Counted from the stretch's first letter, positions 39,094-48,918 are shown. The stretch: 64,000 nt of DNA from an uncultured Lachnospiraceae bacterium (GCA_947626775.1 CANQTL010000003.1:62001-126000); one strand, 5' to 3'. A program made the numbers and translations. Notes: generated by a model from the sequence alone, not told the origin.

Positions 39094-40443
39094 ATGGGAA
39101 GATTATTCGGTACGGATGGCGTCAGAGGAATCGCGAACGAGGAGCTGACGCCGCAGCTCGCAATGCAGCTGGGGCAGGCGGGAGCGTATGTGCTCACCAA
39201 GGAGAACGCGCATAAGCCGACGATCATGGTGGGCTGCGATACGAGAATATCGGGCGACATGCTGGCAAACGCTCTGATGGCGGGGGCATGTTCCGTCGGG
39301 GCCAATGCGGTGTACGTGGGGATTGTGCCGACGCCGGCGGTGGCCTATCTCACGAGGAAATATAAGGTGGACGCAGGGGTGGTCATCTCGGCTTCCCACA
39401 ACTCCGTGGAGTTCAACGGCATTAAATTTTTTGACGGCGACGGCTATAAGCTGCCGGACTCGCTGGAAGACGAGATAGAGGCGTTAATCAAAAGCGGTAT
39501 GAAGGACGTGAACTTCCCCACCGGAGCGGGCGTCGGCAAAATCAAATACCGGACGGACGCGCGGGAGGAATACATCAACCACGCGATGAAGGCGGTCAAT
39601 GTGGATCTGCGCGGTATGAAGATCGTGCTGGACTGCGCGGAGGGCGCTTCGTTCTACACGTCTGTGGAGACGATGAAGGAACTGGGCGCAGAGGTCGTGG
39701 CGATTCACAACAATCCGGACGGGACGAACATCAACGCCAACTGCGGTTCTACGCATATGGGGGAACTGCAGGCGCGGGTGGTCTACGAGAAAGCCAATAT
39801 CGGGCTTGCGTTTGACGGAGACGCCGACAGGCTGCTGGCGGTGGATGAGCTGGGCAATATCGTGGACGGCGACCAGATTATGGCGATCGTCGGCAATCAT
39901 ATGAAACAGAGCGGCAAACTGCATGGGGATACGATTGTGGCCACGGTCATGAGTAATCTTGGCTTTTTCCTGATGGGGGAGCGCAACGGCATTCATATCG
40001 AGCAGACCAAGGTGGGCGACCGTTATGTCCTGGAACGGATGCGCGAGATCGGCGCGAGTCTTGGCGGCGAGCAGTCGGGCCACGTGATTTTTCTGGATGA
40101 GAACACGACGGGAGACGGGCTTTTGAGCGCGCTTCATCTGCTTCAGGTGATCGTGGAGACGGGCAAACCGCTTTCACAGTTAAAGACGGTTATGGAAGTG
40201 ATGCCGCAGGCGCTTGTGAATGCGAAGGTGCCGAATCACAAGAAAGAGAAATACATGGATTATCCTGAAATTGCGGAAGCGATCGCCGGGCTGGATCAGA
40301 AATTTGCGGGGGAGGGCCGCGTGCTCATCAGGCCCTCCGGCACAGAGCCGCTTGTCAGGGTCATGATAGAGGGCAAGGATCAGAAAATGATCGAGGAGGA
40401 GGCCAGAAAACTGGCGGAACTGATTCAGAATATTATGTTATAG
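39094..40443 (+). CDS. glmM: Phosphoglucosamine mutase GlmM
   Basis: This enzyme interconverts glucosamine-6-P and glucosamine-1-P, feeding UDP-GlcNAc and thus peptidoglycan. At 449 residues it begins GRLFGTDGVRGIAN, has the phosphoserine loop VVISASHNSVEFNG, the metal loop FDGDADRLL and the substrate loop RPSGTEPLVRVM. It is last in the cdaA-cdaR-glmM operon. GlmM also inhibits CdaA directly in several Bacillota, linking wall precursor supply to c-di-AMP. Confidence 0.96.
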   Translation: MGRLFGTDGVRGIANEELTPQLAMQLGQAGAYVLTKENAHKPTIMVGCDTRISGDMLANALMAGACSVGANAVYVGIVPTPAVAYLTRKYKVDAGVVISASHNSVEFNGIKFFDGDGYKLPDSLEDEIEALIKSGMKDVNFPTGAGVGKIKYRTDAREEYINHAMKAVNVDLRGMKIVLDCAEGASFYTSVETMKELGAEVVAIHNNPDGTNINANCGSTHMGELQARVVYEKANIGLAFDGDADRLLAVDELGNIVDGDQIMAIVGNHMKQSGKLHGDTIVATVMSNLGFFLMGERNGIHIEQTKVGDRYVLERMREIGASLGGEQSGHVIFLDENTTGDGLLSALHLLQVIVETGKPLSQLKTVMEVMPQALVNAKVPNHKKEKYMDYPEIAEAIAGLDQKFAGEGRVLIRPSGTEPLVRVMIEGKDQKMIEEEARKLAELIQNIML

Positions 40444-40446
40444 CAC

Positions 40447-40475
40447 TTGTGATATACGGGAAAAAATGATATAGT
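40447..40475 (+). promoter_or_regulatory. Promoter of ptsH
   Basis: TTGTGA (40447-40452), 17 bp, TATAGT (40470-40475), with TG at 40467-40468 making an extended -10. It begins 3 bases after the glmM stop. Confidence 0.75.
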
Positions 40476-40534
40476 AATAAGAAGGCTGTGATTTGGGGGA
40501 AGAACAGCCGGAGATAAAGTTGGAGGACGAGGGT

Positions 40535-40798
40535 ATGGTAAGCCAAAAGGTAGTCATCAAGAACCCGACCGGGCTGCATCTAAGACCTGCGGGCATCCTA
40601 TGCAAGGAAGCGATGCAGTTCAAAGCGTTGATAACTTTTACATTTCGGGATAATACAGCGAATGCCAAAAGTGTGTTGAGCGTGCTTGGCGCGTGCGTCA
40701 AGTGCGGCGATGAGATCGAGTTGGTGTGTGATGGCGAAGACGAGGAGGAAGCATTGAAAGCATTGGTCAATGCGATCGAGAGCGGACTCGGGGAATAG
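40535..40798 (+). CDS. ptsH: Phosphocarrier protein HPr
   Basis: HPr is the central phosphoryl carrier of the sugar phosphotransferase system. In the 87-residue product the phospho-acceptor His15 (PTGLHLRPAG) and the regulatory Ser46 (NAKSVLSV) are both present, so phosphorylation by EI and by HPr kinase should both be possible. ATG 40535 follows GGAGG by 8 bases. ptsI is not adjacent; the gene has its own promoter and terminator. Compare the His-less HPr-like protein at 1531. Confidence 0.93.
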   Translation: MVSQKVVIKNPTGLHLRPAGILCKEAMQFKALITFTFRDNTANAKSVLSVLGACVKCGDEIELVCDGEDEEEALKALVNAIESGLGE

Positions 40799-40811
40799 CG
40801 CTGATCGGTTT

Positions 40812-40837
40812 AGCCCGTTGTGTACAACGGGCTTTTT
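40812..40837 (+). terminator. Terminator of ptsH
   Basis: A perfect 10-bp stem AGCCCGTTGT/ACAACGGGCT (40812-40821 with 40824-40833) followed by TTTT. Confidence 0.92.
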
Positions 40838-40842
40838 GTTAC

Positions 40843-40876
40843 GCGGGCAAAACCCGCAGAGCGTGTTTCAGCTCGT
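40843..40876 (+). repeat. Dispersed hairpin-plus-tail repeat, copy B
   Basis: GCGGG-CAAAA-CCCGC (40843-40857) then AGAGCGTGTTTCAGCTCGT (40858-40876). It has the same layout as the copy at 31988 and again lies immediately after a terminator, 42 bases before leuA. Confidence 0.6.
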
Positions 40877-40918
40877 TTTTCAGGCAGTATACAAATCTAA
40901 GGTGGAGGAAGAAACAGT

Positions 40919-42601
40919 ATGTTGAATTACAAGCGTTATCGTAAGAATCCGGTAGTGGACTACCCGGAGAGGGAATGGCCGAACAGAGAGATAGAGAAGG
41001 CGCCCGTGTGGTGCAGCGTGGATCTGCGCGACGGCAACCAGGCGCTGATCGATCCGATGATCGTCTCGGAAAAAATAGAGTTTTTTAATTATCTGATCAA
41101 GCTGGGTTTCAAGGAGATCGAGATCGGTTTCCCCGCCGCGAGCCAGATTGAATTTGACTTTCTCAGGCAGCTGATCGACCGCAGGATGATTCCCGACGAC
41201 GTGGTGGTACAGGTGTTGACCCAGTGCCGCGAGGAACTGGTTGCGAGGACCTTCGAGTCCATCCAGGGCTGTAAGCAGGCGATCGTGCATATCTATAATT
41301 CCACATCCACTCTGCAGCGGGATGTGGTGTTCAACATGAACCGCGAGCAGATTATCGGGATTGCCGTGGAGGGGACGAAGATGGTGAAGAGACACGCCGC
41401 CAATTTCCCCGGCAAGATCATCCTGGAATATTCGCCGGAGAGCTTTACGGGGACGGAGCTGGACTTCGCGCTGGAGATCTGTACGGCGGTGCAGGAAGAG
41501 TGGGGGCCTACGAAGGAGAATCCCATGATCATCAATCTGCCGTCTACGGTGGAGATGAATACGCCGAATGTGTATGCGGATCAGATCGAGTGGATGAACA
41601 GACATTTCAAGAACCGGGAGAGCATTATTCTGAGCGTGCATCCGCACAACGACCGGGGAACCGGCGTGGCCAGCGCGGAACTGGCTCTGCTCGCGGGCGC
41701 GGAGCGCGTGGAAGGCACACTGTTCGGCAACGGCGAGAGGACCGGCAACGTGGATATTATGAATCTCGCCTACAACATGTTTTCACAGGGAATCGATCCG
41801 AACCTCGCTATCGAGCATGTGAACGAGAGCATCGAGATTTATGAGCGATGCTGTAAAATCCCGATTCATCCTAGGCACCCCTATGCGGGCAAGCTGGTGT
41901 TCACCGCCTTCTCCGGCTCTCATCAGGACGCGATCAACAAGGGCGTCAAGGCGATGAAGGAGAGGGGCAGCGAGATCTGGCAGGTGCCCTATCTGCCGAT
42001 CGATCCGTCGGATATCGGCAGGGAGTACGAGCCGATTGTGCGTATTAATTCCCAGTCCGGTAAGGGCGGCGTGGCGTTCATCATGGATACCTACTTCGGC
42101 TTCAAGCTGCCGAAAGGCATGCACAGGGAGTTCGCGAACGTGATTCAGGAGATTTCCGAGAAGCAGGGCGAAGTGTCACCGGATCAGATTATGGAGAGTT
42201 TCCGACAGGAATATCTGGAGCGGAAGGAGCCGTTCCACTTCCGCAGGCTGCGGGTGGATGACCTGAGCGAAGAGACCAAGTCGGAGTTTGACACGAAAGT
42301 TACGATCGCCTACACGGACCATGGCGTGGAGAAAACTTTCGAGGCGGTCGGCAACGGCCCGATCGACGCGGCGAAGCGCGGTCTGCAGGAAGAACTGAAT
42401 ATCGATATCAAGATTCTGGATTACGAGGAGCACGCGCTGCAGAGCGGATCGAATTCTCAGGCGGCGGCGTACATTCATCTGCTGGATGCAGAGAGCGGCA
42501 GAGTTACTTACGGTGTGGGCGTGAGCTCGAATATCACGCGCGCGTCTGTGCGGGCGATCTTTTCCGCAGTCAACAGACTGGGACTGGGGCAGCAGCAATA
42601 G
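40919..42601 (+). CDS. leuA: 2-isopropylmalate synthase
   Basis: This enzyme condenses acetyl-CoA with 2-oxoisovalerate, the first committed step of leucine synthesis. The 560-residue protein has the DRE-TIM barrel start VWCSVDLRDGNQALIDPM, metal ligands in SVHPHNDRGTGVASAELAL, and a C-terminal LeuA dimer/regulatory domain (about residues 430-555) for leucine feedback. It is the longer form of the enzyme. No other leu genes are adjacent and no T-box leader is visible; the 81-base gap upstream holds only the dispersed repeat. Confidence 0.95.
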   Translation: MLNYKRYRKNPVVDYPEREWPNREIEKAPVWCSVDLRDGNQALIDPMIVSEKIEFFNYLIKLGFKEIEIGFPAASQIEFDFLRQLIDRRMIPDDVVVQVLTQCREELVARTFESIQGCKQAIVHIYNSTSTLQRDVVFNMNREQIIGIAVEGTKMVKRHAANFPGKIILEYSPESFTGTELDFALEICTAVQEEWGPTKENPMIINLPSTVEMNTPNVYADQIEWMNRHFKNRESIILSVHPHNDRGTGVASAELALLAGAERVEGTLFGNGERTGNVDIMNLAYNMFSQGIDPNLAIEHVNESIEIYERCCKIPIHPRHPYAGKLVFTAFSGSHQDAINKGVKAMKERGSEIWQVPYLPIDPSDIGREYEPIVRINSQSGKGGVAFIMDTYFGFKLPKGMHREFANVIQEISEKQGEVSPDQIMESFRQEYLERKEPFHFRRLRVDDLSEETKSEFDTKVTIAYTDHGVEKTFEAVGNGPIDAAKRGLQEELNIDIKILDYEEHALQSGSNSQAAAYIHLLDAESGRVTYGVGVSSNITRASVRAIFSAVNRLGLGQQQ

Positions 42602-42652
42602 ATACAGAGCGGCGTCGGACAGAGCGGCGGTCATAGACAGGAGGTGCGGTGT

Positions 42653-43372
42653 ATGGAACAATTGGAACAGCTTCGCAAGTGGGTGGAGGAGAGCGGCAAT
42701 ATTGTATTTTTCGGCGGGGCCGGCGTGTCCACCGAGAGCGGAATACCGGATTTCAGAAGCGTGGATGGACTGTACCACCAGCAGTACGACTATCCGCCGG
42801 AGACGATTCTGAGCCACACGTTTTATCGAAGCAAACCGGATGAATTTTATCGCTTCTACCGGGCCAAGATGCTGTGCCTCGACGCGAAGCCGAATGCGGC
42901 GCATCTGAAGCTGGCGCAGTGGGAGCGGGAGGGAAAACTCAAGGCCGTGGTCACGCAGAATATCGACGGACTGCACCAGGCGGCGGGCAGCAGGGTTGTG
43001 CTGGAACTGCACGGTTCCGTCCTGCGCAATTACTGCGAGCAGTGCGGCGCATCCTACGACGCGGAATATATCCTGCACTCCGAAGGTGTGCCTAAGTGCA
43101 GCGCCTGCGGCGGCAGTATCAAGCCGGATGTGGTACTGTATGAGGAAGGACTGGATCAGAAGACGCTGTCTGACGCGGTGCGCTATATCAGCGAGGCCGA
43201 TATGCTCATCGTGGGCGGCACGTCGCTTGCGGTTTATCCGGCGGCAGGGCTTTTGGATTACTATCACGGCAGCAAGCTCGTGCTGGTGAACAAGACGCCT
43301 ACGCCGAGAGACAGCATGGCGGATCTGATCGTGCAGGGAAGCATCGGAGAGATCTTTTCGCAGCTTCCGTAA
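42653..43372 (+). CDS. Sir2-family NAD-dependent protein deacylase
   Basis: This 239-residue sirtuin removes acyl groups from lysines using NAD+. It has [15 protein letters not shown] (NAD site), TQNIDGLH, the catalytic His in [12 protein letters not shown], and a four-Cys zinc module (CEQC and CSAC). Start at ATG 42653 follows AGGAGGTG. It lies 51 bases after leuA and is followed by DUF951 and rpsF; linkage to either is not obvious. Substrates cannot be read from sequence. Confidence 0.92.
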   Translation: MEQLEQLRKWVEESGNIVFFGGAGVSTESGIPDFRSVDGLYHQQYDYPPETILSHTFYRSKPDEFYRFYRAKMLCLDAKPNAAHLKLAQWEREGKLKAVVTQNIDGLHQAAGSRVVLELHGSVLRNYCEQCGASYDAEYILHSEGVPKCSACGGSIKPDVVLYEEGLDQKTLSDAVRYISEADMLIVGGTSLAVYPAAGLLDYYHGSKLVLVNKTPTPRDSMADLIVQGSIGEIFSQLP

Positions 43373-43440
43373 GGCGACGCAGGAGAGGACGACGGCGCGG
43401 GACATGCGATACGGATGATCAGGGAGGTTTGGCAGATCCT

Positions 43441-43656
43441 ATGGATATTCGGGTGGGAGATATCTTAAAGATGAAGAAACAGCATCCCTGTGGTTCGGGA
43501 GAGTGGAAGGTGCTGCGCATCGGCGCGGATTTCCGTCTGCAATGTATGGGCTGCGGCCATCAGATCATGATCGCGCGCAGACAGGCGGAGAAGAATATCA
43601 AGGCGATCGTCGAAAGAGTTGGAGGAATTTCCGAAAAACCACTTGCGGATCGCTGA
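43441..43656 (+). CDS. DUF951 family protein
   Basis: This small basic protein of 71 residues has the family pattern DIRVGDILKMKKQHPCGSGE, WKVLRIGADFRLQCMGCGH, and then RRQAEKNIKAI. Three cysteines (CGSG, CMGC) could bind a metal. It is a conserved Bacillota protein usually found beside rpsF or the chromosomal partition genes, with no known function. ATG 43441 is preferred; TTG 43429 lies too close to AGGGAGG. The promoter of rpsF overlaps its 3' end. Confidence 0.8.
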   Translation: MDIRVGDILKMKKQHPCGSGEWKVLRIGADFRLQCMGCGHQIMIARRQAEKNIKAIVERVGGISEKPLADR

Positions 43657-43671
43657 CTCCTGTGTTATGAT
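43643..43671 (+). promoter_or_regulatory. Promoter of rpsF-ssb-rpsR
   Basis: TTGCGG (43643-43648), 17 bp, TATGAT (43666-43671), with TGT just before it giving an extended -10. The -35 lies inside the end of the DUF951 gene. Confidence 0.7.
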
Positions 43672-43677
43672 AAAGAC

Positions 43678-43764
43678 TCGTGATATACTAATATTTCGGC
43701 TGTAAAGCCGACTATCCTTGCTCCTTTTTCGGAAGGGGCCAGAGACCAGAAGGAGGGAAATTGC
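43678..43764 (+). promoter_or_regulatory. Candidate ribosomal protein leader (S6:S18 type)
   Basis: The ~87-base leader before rpsF forms TCGGCT-GTAA-AGCCGA (43696-43711) and CTCCTT/AAGGGG (43721-43726 with 43733-43738) with loop TTTCGG. The loop CGG could pair with the CCG of the first hairpin. Leaders binding S6:S18 and carrying a CCG element occur before rpsF in many bacteria; assignment here is by position and partial resemblance only. Confidence 0.4.
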
Positions 43765-44055
43765 ATGAACAAGTACGAGTTAGCCGTTGTTGTCAGTGCA
43801 AAGATCGAAGATGACGAGAGAGCCGCTACCCTGGAGAGGGCGAAGGCTCTGGTAGAGAGATTCGGCGGACAGATCACCAATGTGGACGACTGGGGCAAGA
43901 AGAAGCTGGCTTACGAGATTCAGAAGATGAAGGAAGCCTACTATTACTTTATCCAGTTTGAAGCAGAGAGCACGGCGCCTGCCGAGATCGAGAGCCGTAT
44001 CCGCATCATGGATAACGTCATCAGATATCTGTGCGTCAGACAGGACGAGAAATAG
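43765..44055 (+). CDS. rpsF: 30S ribosomal protein S6
   Basis: This 96-residue protein with the S6 fold binds 16S rRNA together with S18. Typical sequence: YELAVVVSAKIEDDERAATL, the ITNVDDWGKKKLAYEIQK core and RIRIMDNVIRYLCVR. RBS AGAAGGAGGG precedes the ATG. First gene of the rpsF-ssb-rpsR operon, whose members are 12 and 29 bases apart. Confidence 0.97.
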   Translation: MNKYELAVVVSAKIEDDERAATLERAKALVERFGGQITNVDDWGKKKLAYEIQKMKEAYYYFIQFEAESTAPAEIESRIRIMDNVIRYLCVRQDEK

Positions 44056-44067
44056 AAAGAGGTTTAT

Positions 44068-44508
44068 ATGAACAAAGTAATACTTATGGGGCGTTTGACC
44101 AGAGATCCGGAGATCAGGTATTCTCAGGGAGAGAACGCTACGGCAGTTGCGAGATACACGCTGGCTGTAGATCGCAGATTCAATCGCAACAATGACGAGC
44201 AGACAGCGGATTTTATCAACTGTGTTGCTTTTGGCAGATCGGGCGAGTTCGCGGAGAAGTATTTCCATAAGGGAATCAAGATCGCGGTTACGGGCCGTAT
44301 CCAGACGGGAAGCTATACCAACAAAGACGGCGTTAAGGTGTATACGACGGAAGTGGTAGTGGAGGATCAGGAATTTGCCGAGAGCAAGAACAGTTCCGGA
44401 AACAGCGACGGAGGTTTTGCTCCTGCAAACAGGCCGGCGCCGGCTGCAGCCGGGGACGGGTTCATGAATATCCCCGACGGAATCGACGAGGAACTGCCGT
44501 TCAACTAA
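44068..44508 (+). CDS. ssb: Single-stranded DNA-binding protein
   Basis: This 146-residue OB-fold protein protects single-stranded DNA. It begins MNKVILMGRLTRDPEIRYSQ and has FINCVAFGRSGEFAEKYFHKG, then a Gly/Ala/Pro-rich linker and the acidic C-terminal tip DGIDEELPFN (DxxPF-type) that recruits partner proteins. Conserved placement between rpsF and rpsR. Confidence 0.97.
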   Translation: MNKVILMGRLTRDPEIRYSQGENATAVARYTLAVDRRFNRNNDEQTADFINCVAFGRSGEFAEKYFHKGIKIAVTGRIQTGSYTNKDGVKVYTTEVVVEDQEFAESKNSSGNSDGGFAPANRPAPAAAGDGFMNIPDGIDEELPFN

Positions 44509-44537
44509 CTGTCGGATTTTAGAAGGAGGCAATGACC

Positions 44538-44801
44538 ATGGCATTTAATAAAACAGACAAGCCGGATTTCCCCGCTAAGAAGAAGGGCGGGATGCGCAGA
44601 AGAAAGAAAGTCTGCGTTTTCTGCGGCAAGGATAACGTGATCGATTACAAAGACACCAACAAGCTCAAGAGATATGTATCTGAGAGAGGAAAAATCCTTC
44701 CCAGAAGGATCACCGGCAACTGCGCGAAGCATCAGCGCGCCCTGACGGTAGCGATCAAGCGTGCAAGACACATAGCGCTTATGCCTTATGTGCAGGACTG
44801 A
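44538..44801 (+). CDS. rpsR: 30S ribosomal protein S18
   Basis: This 87-residue basic protein pairs with S6 on the small subunit. Family signature [20 protein letters not shown] and [20 protein letters not shown]. It retains two cysteines (CVFC) near residue 27, so it is probably a zinc-type (C+) S18. ATG 44538 sits 8 bases from AGAAGGAGG; ATG 44532 is too close. Followed by a terminator. Confidence 0.96.
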   Translation: MAFNKTDKPDFPAKKKGGMRRRKKVCVFCGKDNVIDYKDTNKLKRYVSERGKILPRRITGNCAKHQRALTVAIKRARHIALMPYVQD

Positions 44802-44818
44802 ATGAATGACATGCGAAG

Positions 44819-44844
44819 CCCGACCGCGCTGCGGTCGGGTTTTT
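44819..44844 (+). terminator. Terminator of rpsF-ssb-rpsR
   Basis: CCCGACCGC/GCGGTCGGG (44819-44827 with 44831-44839) and a TTTTT tail, 18 bases after rpsR. Confidence 0.95.
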
Positions 44845-45000
44845 GCGTCCGTCCGGTCATACAGCCATACTACATCATGTCATTTTTTCGTGAAAAAAGT
44901 CTATATATTGGAGTAGCGTGAATTTGCAAAAAATGCTATACTTATACTGTTGTGTAAGCATAGAATCATCTGATTGATATAGCGCGGATTGGAAGATAAT

Positions 45001-47061
45001 ATGATGAAAAACAGCGTTAAGTTAAAGGGAAGATTGAAGTCTTATATGCAGTCTTCTTTGTATCTTGGGCTGCTGCTGGTCGCCGTGGATATTCTGATCT
45101 ACATGATAGATTTCAGAGCGGGACTGGTACTCAGCGGCTTTATTATATTCTATGCGGCCATTACTCTGGCAATGATGTTCTATAACAAGCCGGTTATCAT
45201 GAATGAGCTTGTCAGTTTTGCCACACAGTACGGACAGATTCAGAGAAGGCTTCTGCGGGATCTGGAACTGCCGCACGCGCTGCTGGACGACGGCGGCAAG
45301 GTCATCTGGACGAACATCGCGTTTGAGCGCGTCGTGCATCAGGAGAAGGGATACCGCAAGTCCATCACGTCCCTTTTTCCCTCTATTACAAAGGACAAGC
45401 TGCCGGGCATGAACGGGGAGGACGAAGCAGAGTTCGACCTGGAATACGAATCCGGCAATTATGTTGCGAAGCTGAAGAAGATCTCCCTGAAGGAGATGGC
45501 GGAAAACAGCGATATCATTGAGGCGAAGGGATATAACGGTTATCTTATCGCCCTGTATTTGTTTGACGAGACGGCTCTGCAGATCGCGCTGAAGGAAGTC
45601 GACGACCAGTCGCTGGCGGTAGGGCTGATCTATCTGGACAACTATGATGAAGCGCTGGAGAGCGTGGAGGAGGTAAGGCGCTCCCTGCTGATCGCTCTGA
45701 TCGATCGAAAGGTAAACAAATATATTGCGTCCATGGACGGTATCTGCAAAAAGCTGGAGAAGGACAAATATTTTGTGATCATGCGCAAGGAGGCGGCGAT
45801 TCAGCTTCAGGAGAACCGTTTCGATCTGCTGGAAGACGTCAAGACCGTCAATATCGGCAATGAGATGGCGGTCACGCTCAGTATCGGAATGGGTCTGGAC
45901 GGTCTGACCTACACGCAGAATTATGAATTTGCCCGCAACGCGATTGATATTGCGCTTGGGCGGGGCGGCGACCAGGCGGTTGTCAAGATGCCCGTGAACG
46001 TCATGTATTACGGCGGCAAGAGCCAGCAGGTTGAGAAGAGTACGCGCGTCAAGGCGAGGGTCAAGGCGCATGCCCTGAAAGAGATCATCTCCGTCAAGGA
46101 CGAAGTGTACGTTATGGGACACCGCATGGGGGATGTGGACAGCTTCGGCGCGTCCGTTGGAATCTACAGGGTAGCCAAGGCGCTGGACAAGAAAGCGCAT
46201 ATTATATTGAACGACGTCACTTCCTCCATGCAGCCTATGGTGGAGATGTTTCGGGATAATGACGAATATGAGGACGATATGATTATCACCAATGCGCAGG
46301 CGCTCGAGATGGTGAGCGGCAATGCGGTGCTGGTGGTCGTCGACGTCAACAAGCCGAGTATCACGGAATGTCCGGAGCTTCTGAGGCGGTGCAAGTCCGT
46401 GGTGGTTCTGGATCATCACAGACAGGGCGCCGAGATTATTGAGAATGCGACGCTGTCTTACATTGAGGCATACGCCTCCTCCGCCTGCGAGATGGTATCG
46501 GAGATTTTGCAGTATATCAGCGACAATCTGAAGCTGCGTCCGGAGGAAGCGGACTGTATGTATTCCGGTATCATGATAGATACGAATAATTTTATGACCA
46601 AAACCGGCGTCAGGACATTCGAGGCTGCGGCATTCCTCAGAAGAAATGGCGCGGACGTAACCCGTGTCAGAAAATTGTTCCGAGACGACGCTGCGGAATA
46701 TAAGGCAAAGGCCGACGCGGTCAGTCAGGCAGAAATTTACAGGGAAGCCTATGCGATTTCCGTCTGTACGGGCGAGGATGTGGCGAGTCCCACGGTGGTC
46801 GGCGCACAGGCAGCTAATGAGCTTCTGAATATCAAGGGTATCAAGGCGAGCTTTATCCTGACGCCGTACAATGGGATCATTTATATCAGCGCGCGTTCGA
46901 TCGACGAGGTGAATGTGCAGCTGATTATGGAGCGCATGGGCGGCGGCGGGCACTTGAATATCGCAGGCGCGCAGATAGAGAACGGCTCGGTCGAGGAAGG
47001 TATCGTAGCGATCAAGAGGACGCTGGATGCAATGATCGAAGAGGGAGAATTGGAGGCATAA
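45001..47061 (+). CDS. gdpP: c-di-AMP phosphodiesterase GdpP
   Basis: This membrane-bound hydrolase converts c-di-AMP to pApA. About 686 residues: two N-terminal membrane helices (about residues 20-55), a PAS-like domain ([20 protein letters not shown]), a degenerate GGDEF domain, and DHH/DHHA1 domains with [23 protein letters not shown] and [13 protein letters not shown]. The DHH motif is intact. It opposes CdaA (36930), encoded 7 kb upstream, and is followed by rplI-dnaB as in other Bacillota. Start ATG 45001 is close to GGAAG; exact start uncertain by a few codons. Confidence 0.95.
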   Translation: MMKNSVKLKGRLKSYMQSSLYLGLLLVAVDILIYMIDFRAGLVLSGFIIFYAAITLAMMFYNKPVIMNELVSFATQYGQIQRRLLRDLELPHALLDDGGKVIWTNIAFERVVHQEKGYRKSITSLFPSITKDKLPGMNGEDEAEFDLEYESGNYVAKLKKISLKEMAENSDIIEAKGYNGYLIALYLFDETALQIALKEVDDQSLAVGLIYLDNYDEALESVEEVRRSLLIALIDRKVNKYIASMDGICKKLEKDKYFVIMRKEAAIQLQENRFDLLEDVKTVNIGNEMAVTLSIGMGLDGLTYTQNYEFARNAIDIALGRGGDQAVVKMPVNVMYYGGKSQQVEKSTRVKARVKAHALKEIISVKDEVYVMGHRMGDVDSFGASVGIYRVAKALDKKAHIILNDVTSSMQPMVEMFRDNDEYEDDMIITNAQALEMVSGNAVLVVVDVNKPSITECPELLRRCKSVVVLDHHRQGAEIIENATLSYIEAYASSACEMVSEILQYISDNLKLRPEEADCMYSGIMIDTNNFMTKTGVRTFEAAAFLRRNGADVTRVRKLFRDDAAEYKAKADAVSQAEIYREAYAISVCTGEDVASPTVVGAQAANELLNIKGIKASFILTPYNGIIYISARSIDEVNVQLIMERMGGGGHLNIAGAQIENGSVEEGIVAIKRTLDAMIEEGELEA

Positions 47062-47063
47062 TC

Positions 47064-47513
47064 ATGAAGGTCATTCTGTTGGAGGATGTCAAGTCATTAG
47101 GAAAAAAAGGCGAACTCGTAAACGTGAGCGACGGCTATGCCAGGAACTATGTTCTGCCGAAAAAATTGGGCGTGGAGGCGACCCCTGCCAATATGAACGA
47201 TCTGAAGCTGCAGAGACAGAATGCAGACAAGGTTGCACAGGAACAGCTGGAGACGGCAAAGCAGCTTGCGGAGACATTGGAGACCAAGGAGGTTGTGGTC
47301 AGAATGAGATCCGGCGAAGGTGGGCGTGCGTTCGGCTCCGTTTCCTCCAAGGAGATCGCTTCCGCCGCGAAAGAGCAGTGCGGACTGGAACTGGACAAAA
47401 AGAAGATCCAGCTGCCTGAGGCGATCAAGGCGCTGGGCGTCTACGAGGTGAGCATCAAGCTGCATCCCAAGGTGACCGGCAGGCTGCGTGTGAAGGTAGT
47501 GGAAGAAGACTAG
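47064..47513 (+). CDS. rplI: 50S ribosomal protein L9
   Basis: This 149-residue protein has the elongated two-domain L9 layout: N-terminal [20 protein letters not shown] and [11 protein letters not shown], a long connecting helix ([20 protein letters not shown]), and a C-terminal domain. The Shine-Dalgarno GGAGG lies in the last codons of gdpP, so the two genes are coupled; dnaB follows 15 bases later. Confidence 0.97.
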   Translation: MKVILLEDVKSLGKKGELVNVSDGYARNYVLPKKLGVEATPANMNDLKLQRQNADKVAQEQLETAKQLAETLETKEVVVRMRSGEGGRAFGSVSSKEIASAAKEQCGLELDKKKIQLPEAIKALGVYEVSIKLHPKVTGRLRVKVVEED

Positions 47514-47528
47514 GTTCCGGGAGAGCGG

Positions 47529-48875
47529 GTGGCGGATTTGGATGAGGCGTTACTGAAGAGAATATTGCCGCACAGCATCGAGGCGGAGCAGTCGGTCATA
47601 GGCGCCATGATTATGGATCGGGAAGCGATCCTGGTAGCCTCGGAGATTGTCATTGCGGATGACTTCTACAACAAACAGTACGGCGTGCTTTTCGACGCGA
47701 TGGTGGAGCTGAACGACGAGGGCAAACCGGTCGATCCGGTCACGCTGCAGGACAGGCTGAGAGAAAAGGATGTGCCGCCGGAAGTCAGCGGCCCGGAGTT
47801 TATACGCGATCTGGTCACTGCGGTTCCCACTTCGGCCAATGTGAAATACTATGCGAATATCGTGGCGGAAAAGGCGACGCTGCGGAGGCTGATCCGCATT
47901 AACGAGGAGATCGCCAATGCCTGTTATGTCGGCAAGGAGAGCCTGGAAGATATTCTGGAGGACACGGAAAAGCGGGTCTTCGATCTGATACAGCACAGAA
48001 ATACGGGAGAGTTCGTGCCGATCCGGCAGATCGTCATGGAGGCTATGGATACGATCGAGAGAGCATCCCACAACAAGGGCAATGTGACAGGCGTTGCGAC
48101 GGGATTTCTGGATCTGGATTACAAGACGGCGGGCTTACAGCCTTCGGACCTCATTCTGGTGGCTGCGAGACCCTCGATGGGAAAGACGGCGTTTGTGCTG
48201 AACATCGCCGAATATGTGGCTTTTAAACAGGGGAAAACGGTGGCGATTTTCAGCCTGGAGATGTCCAAGGAACAGCTGGTGAACAGGCTTTTCTCCATGG
48301 AGTCCAAGGTGGATTCACAGCATTTGCGGACGGGGAATCTCTCCGATGAGGAATGGGAGAAGCTGATCGAGAGCGCCGGCGTGATCGGCAGATCCAAACT
48401 CATTATTGACGATACGCCTGGTATCGGTATCTCGGAGCTGCGTTCCAAGTGCCGCAAATACAAGATGGATCATGATCTGCAGATGGTTATTATCGACTAT
48501 CTGCAGCTGATGTCCGGCAGCGGAAGATCAACGGATTCCAGGCAGCAGGAGATCTCCGATATTTCACGTTCCCTGAAAGCGCTGGCCAGAGAACTGCGCG
48601 TGCCGGTGGTGGCGCTGTCACAGCTCAGCCGCGCGGTAGAGCAGCGCCCCGATCACAGGCCGATGCTGTCGGATCTGCGCGAGTCTGGCGCGATCGAGCA
48701 GGATGCGGACGTGGTGATGTTTATTTACAGAGATGACTATTACAATAAAGATACGGAGCGGAAAGGCGTCGCGGAAATTATTATCGCCAAGCAGAGAAAC
48801 GGCCCGATCGGTACGGTGGAGCTGGTATGGCTGCCCGATTATACGAAGTTTGCCAATATCGATATGCGCAGATAG
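47529..48875 (+). CDS. dnaB: Replicative DNA helicase DnaB
   Basis: This hexameric replicative helicase (448 residues) has an N-terminal DnaB domain (LPHSIEAEQSVIGAMIMDRE) and a RecA-like C-terminal domain with Walker A ARPSMGKTAF, Walker B MVIIDYLQLM and LRESGAIEQDADVVMFI. Start codon GTG with a GGGAG Shine-Dalgarno. rplI-dnaB order is conserved. No intein is present. Confidence 0.97.
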   Translation: MADLDEALLKRILPHSIEAEQSVIGAMIMDREAILVASEIVIADDFYNKQYGVLFDAMVELNDEGKPVDPVTLQDRLREKDVPPEVSGPEFIRDLVTAVPTSANVKYYANIVAEKATLRRLIRINEEIANACYVGKESLEDILEDTEKRVFDLIQHRNTGEFVPIRQIVMEAMDTIERASHNKGNVTGVATGFLDLDYKTAGLQPSDLILVAARPSMGKTAFVLNIAEYVAFKQGKTVAIFSLEMSKEQLVNRLFSMESKVDSQHLRTGNLSDEEWEKLIESAGVIGRSKLIIDDTPGIGISELRSKCRKYKMDHDLQMVIIDYLQLMSGSGRSTDSRQQEISDISRSLKALARELRVPVVALSQLSRAVEQRPDHRPMLSDLRESGAIEQDADVVMFIYRDDYYNKDTERKGVAEIIIAKQRNGPIGTVELVWLPDYTKFANIDMRR

Positions 48876-48918
48876 ATAACGGGCGCGGCGGTTTGCAGAA
48901 GAAGAGCGGACAAGACAC

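Noticed and set aside
40838..40918. T-box or leucine attenuator before leuA
   Set aside because: The gap is only 81 bases and is filled by the dispersed repeat and RBS; no T-box sequence or leucine-rich leader peptide is visible.
44846..45000. A clear promoter for gdpP
   Set aside because: TTGCAA and TATACT occur in the gap but at spacings (7 or 13 bp) that do not fit a sigma-A promoter, so I do not call one.
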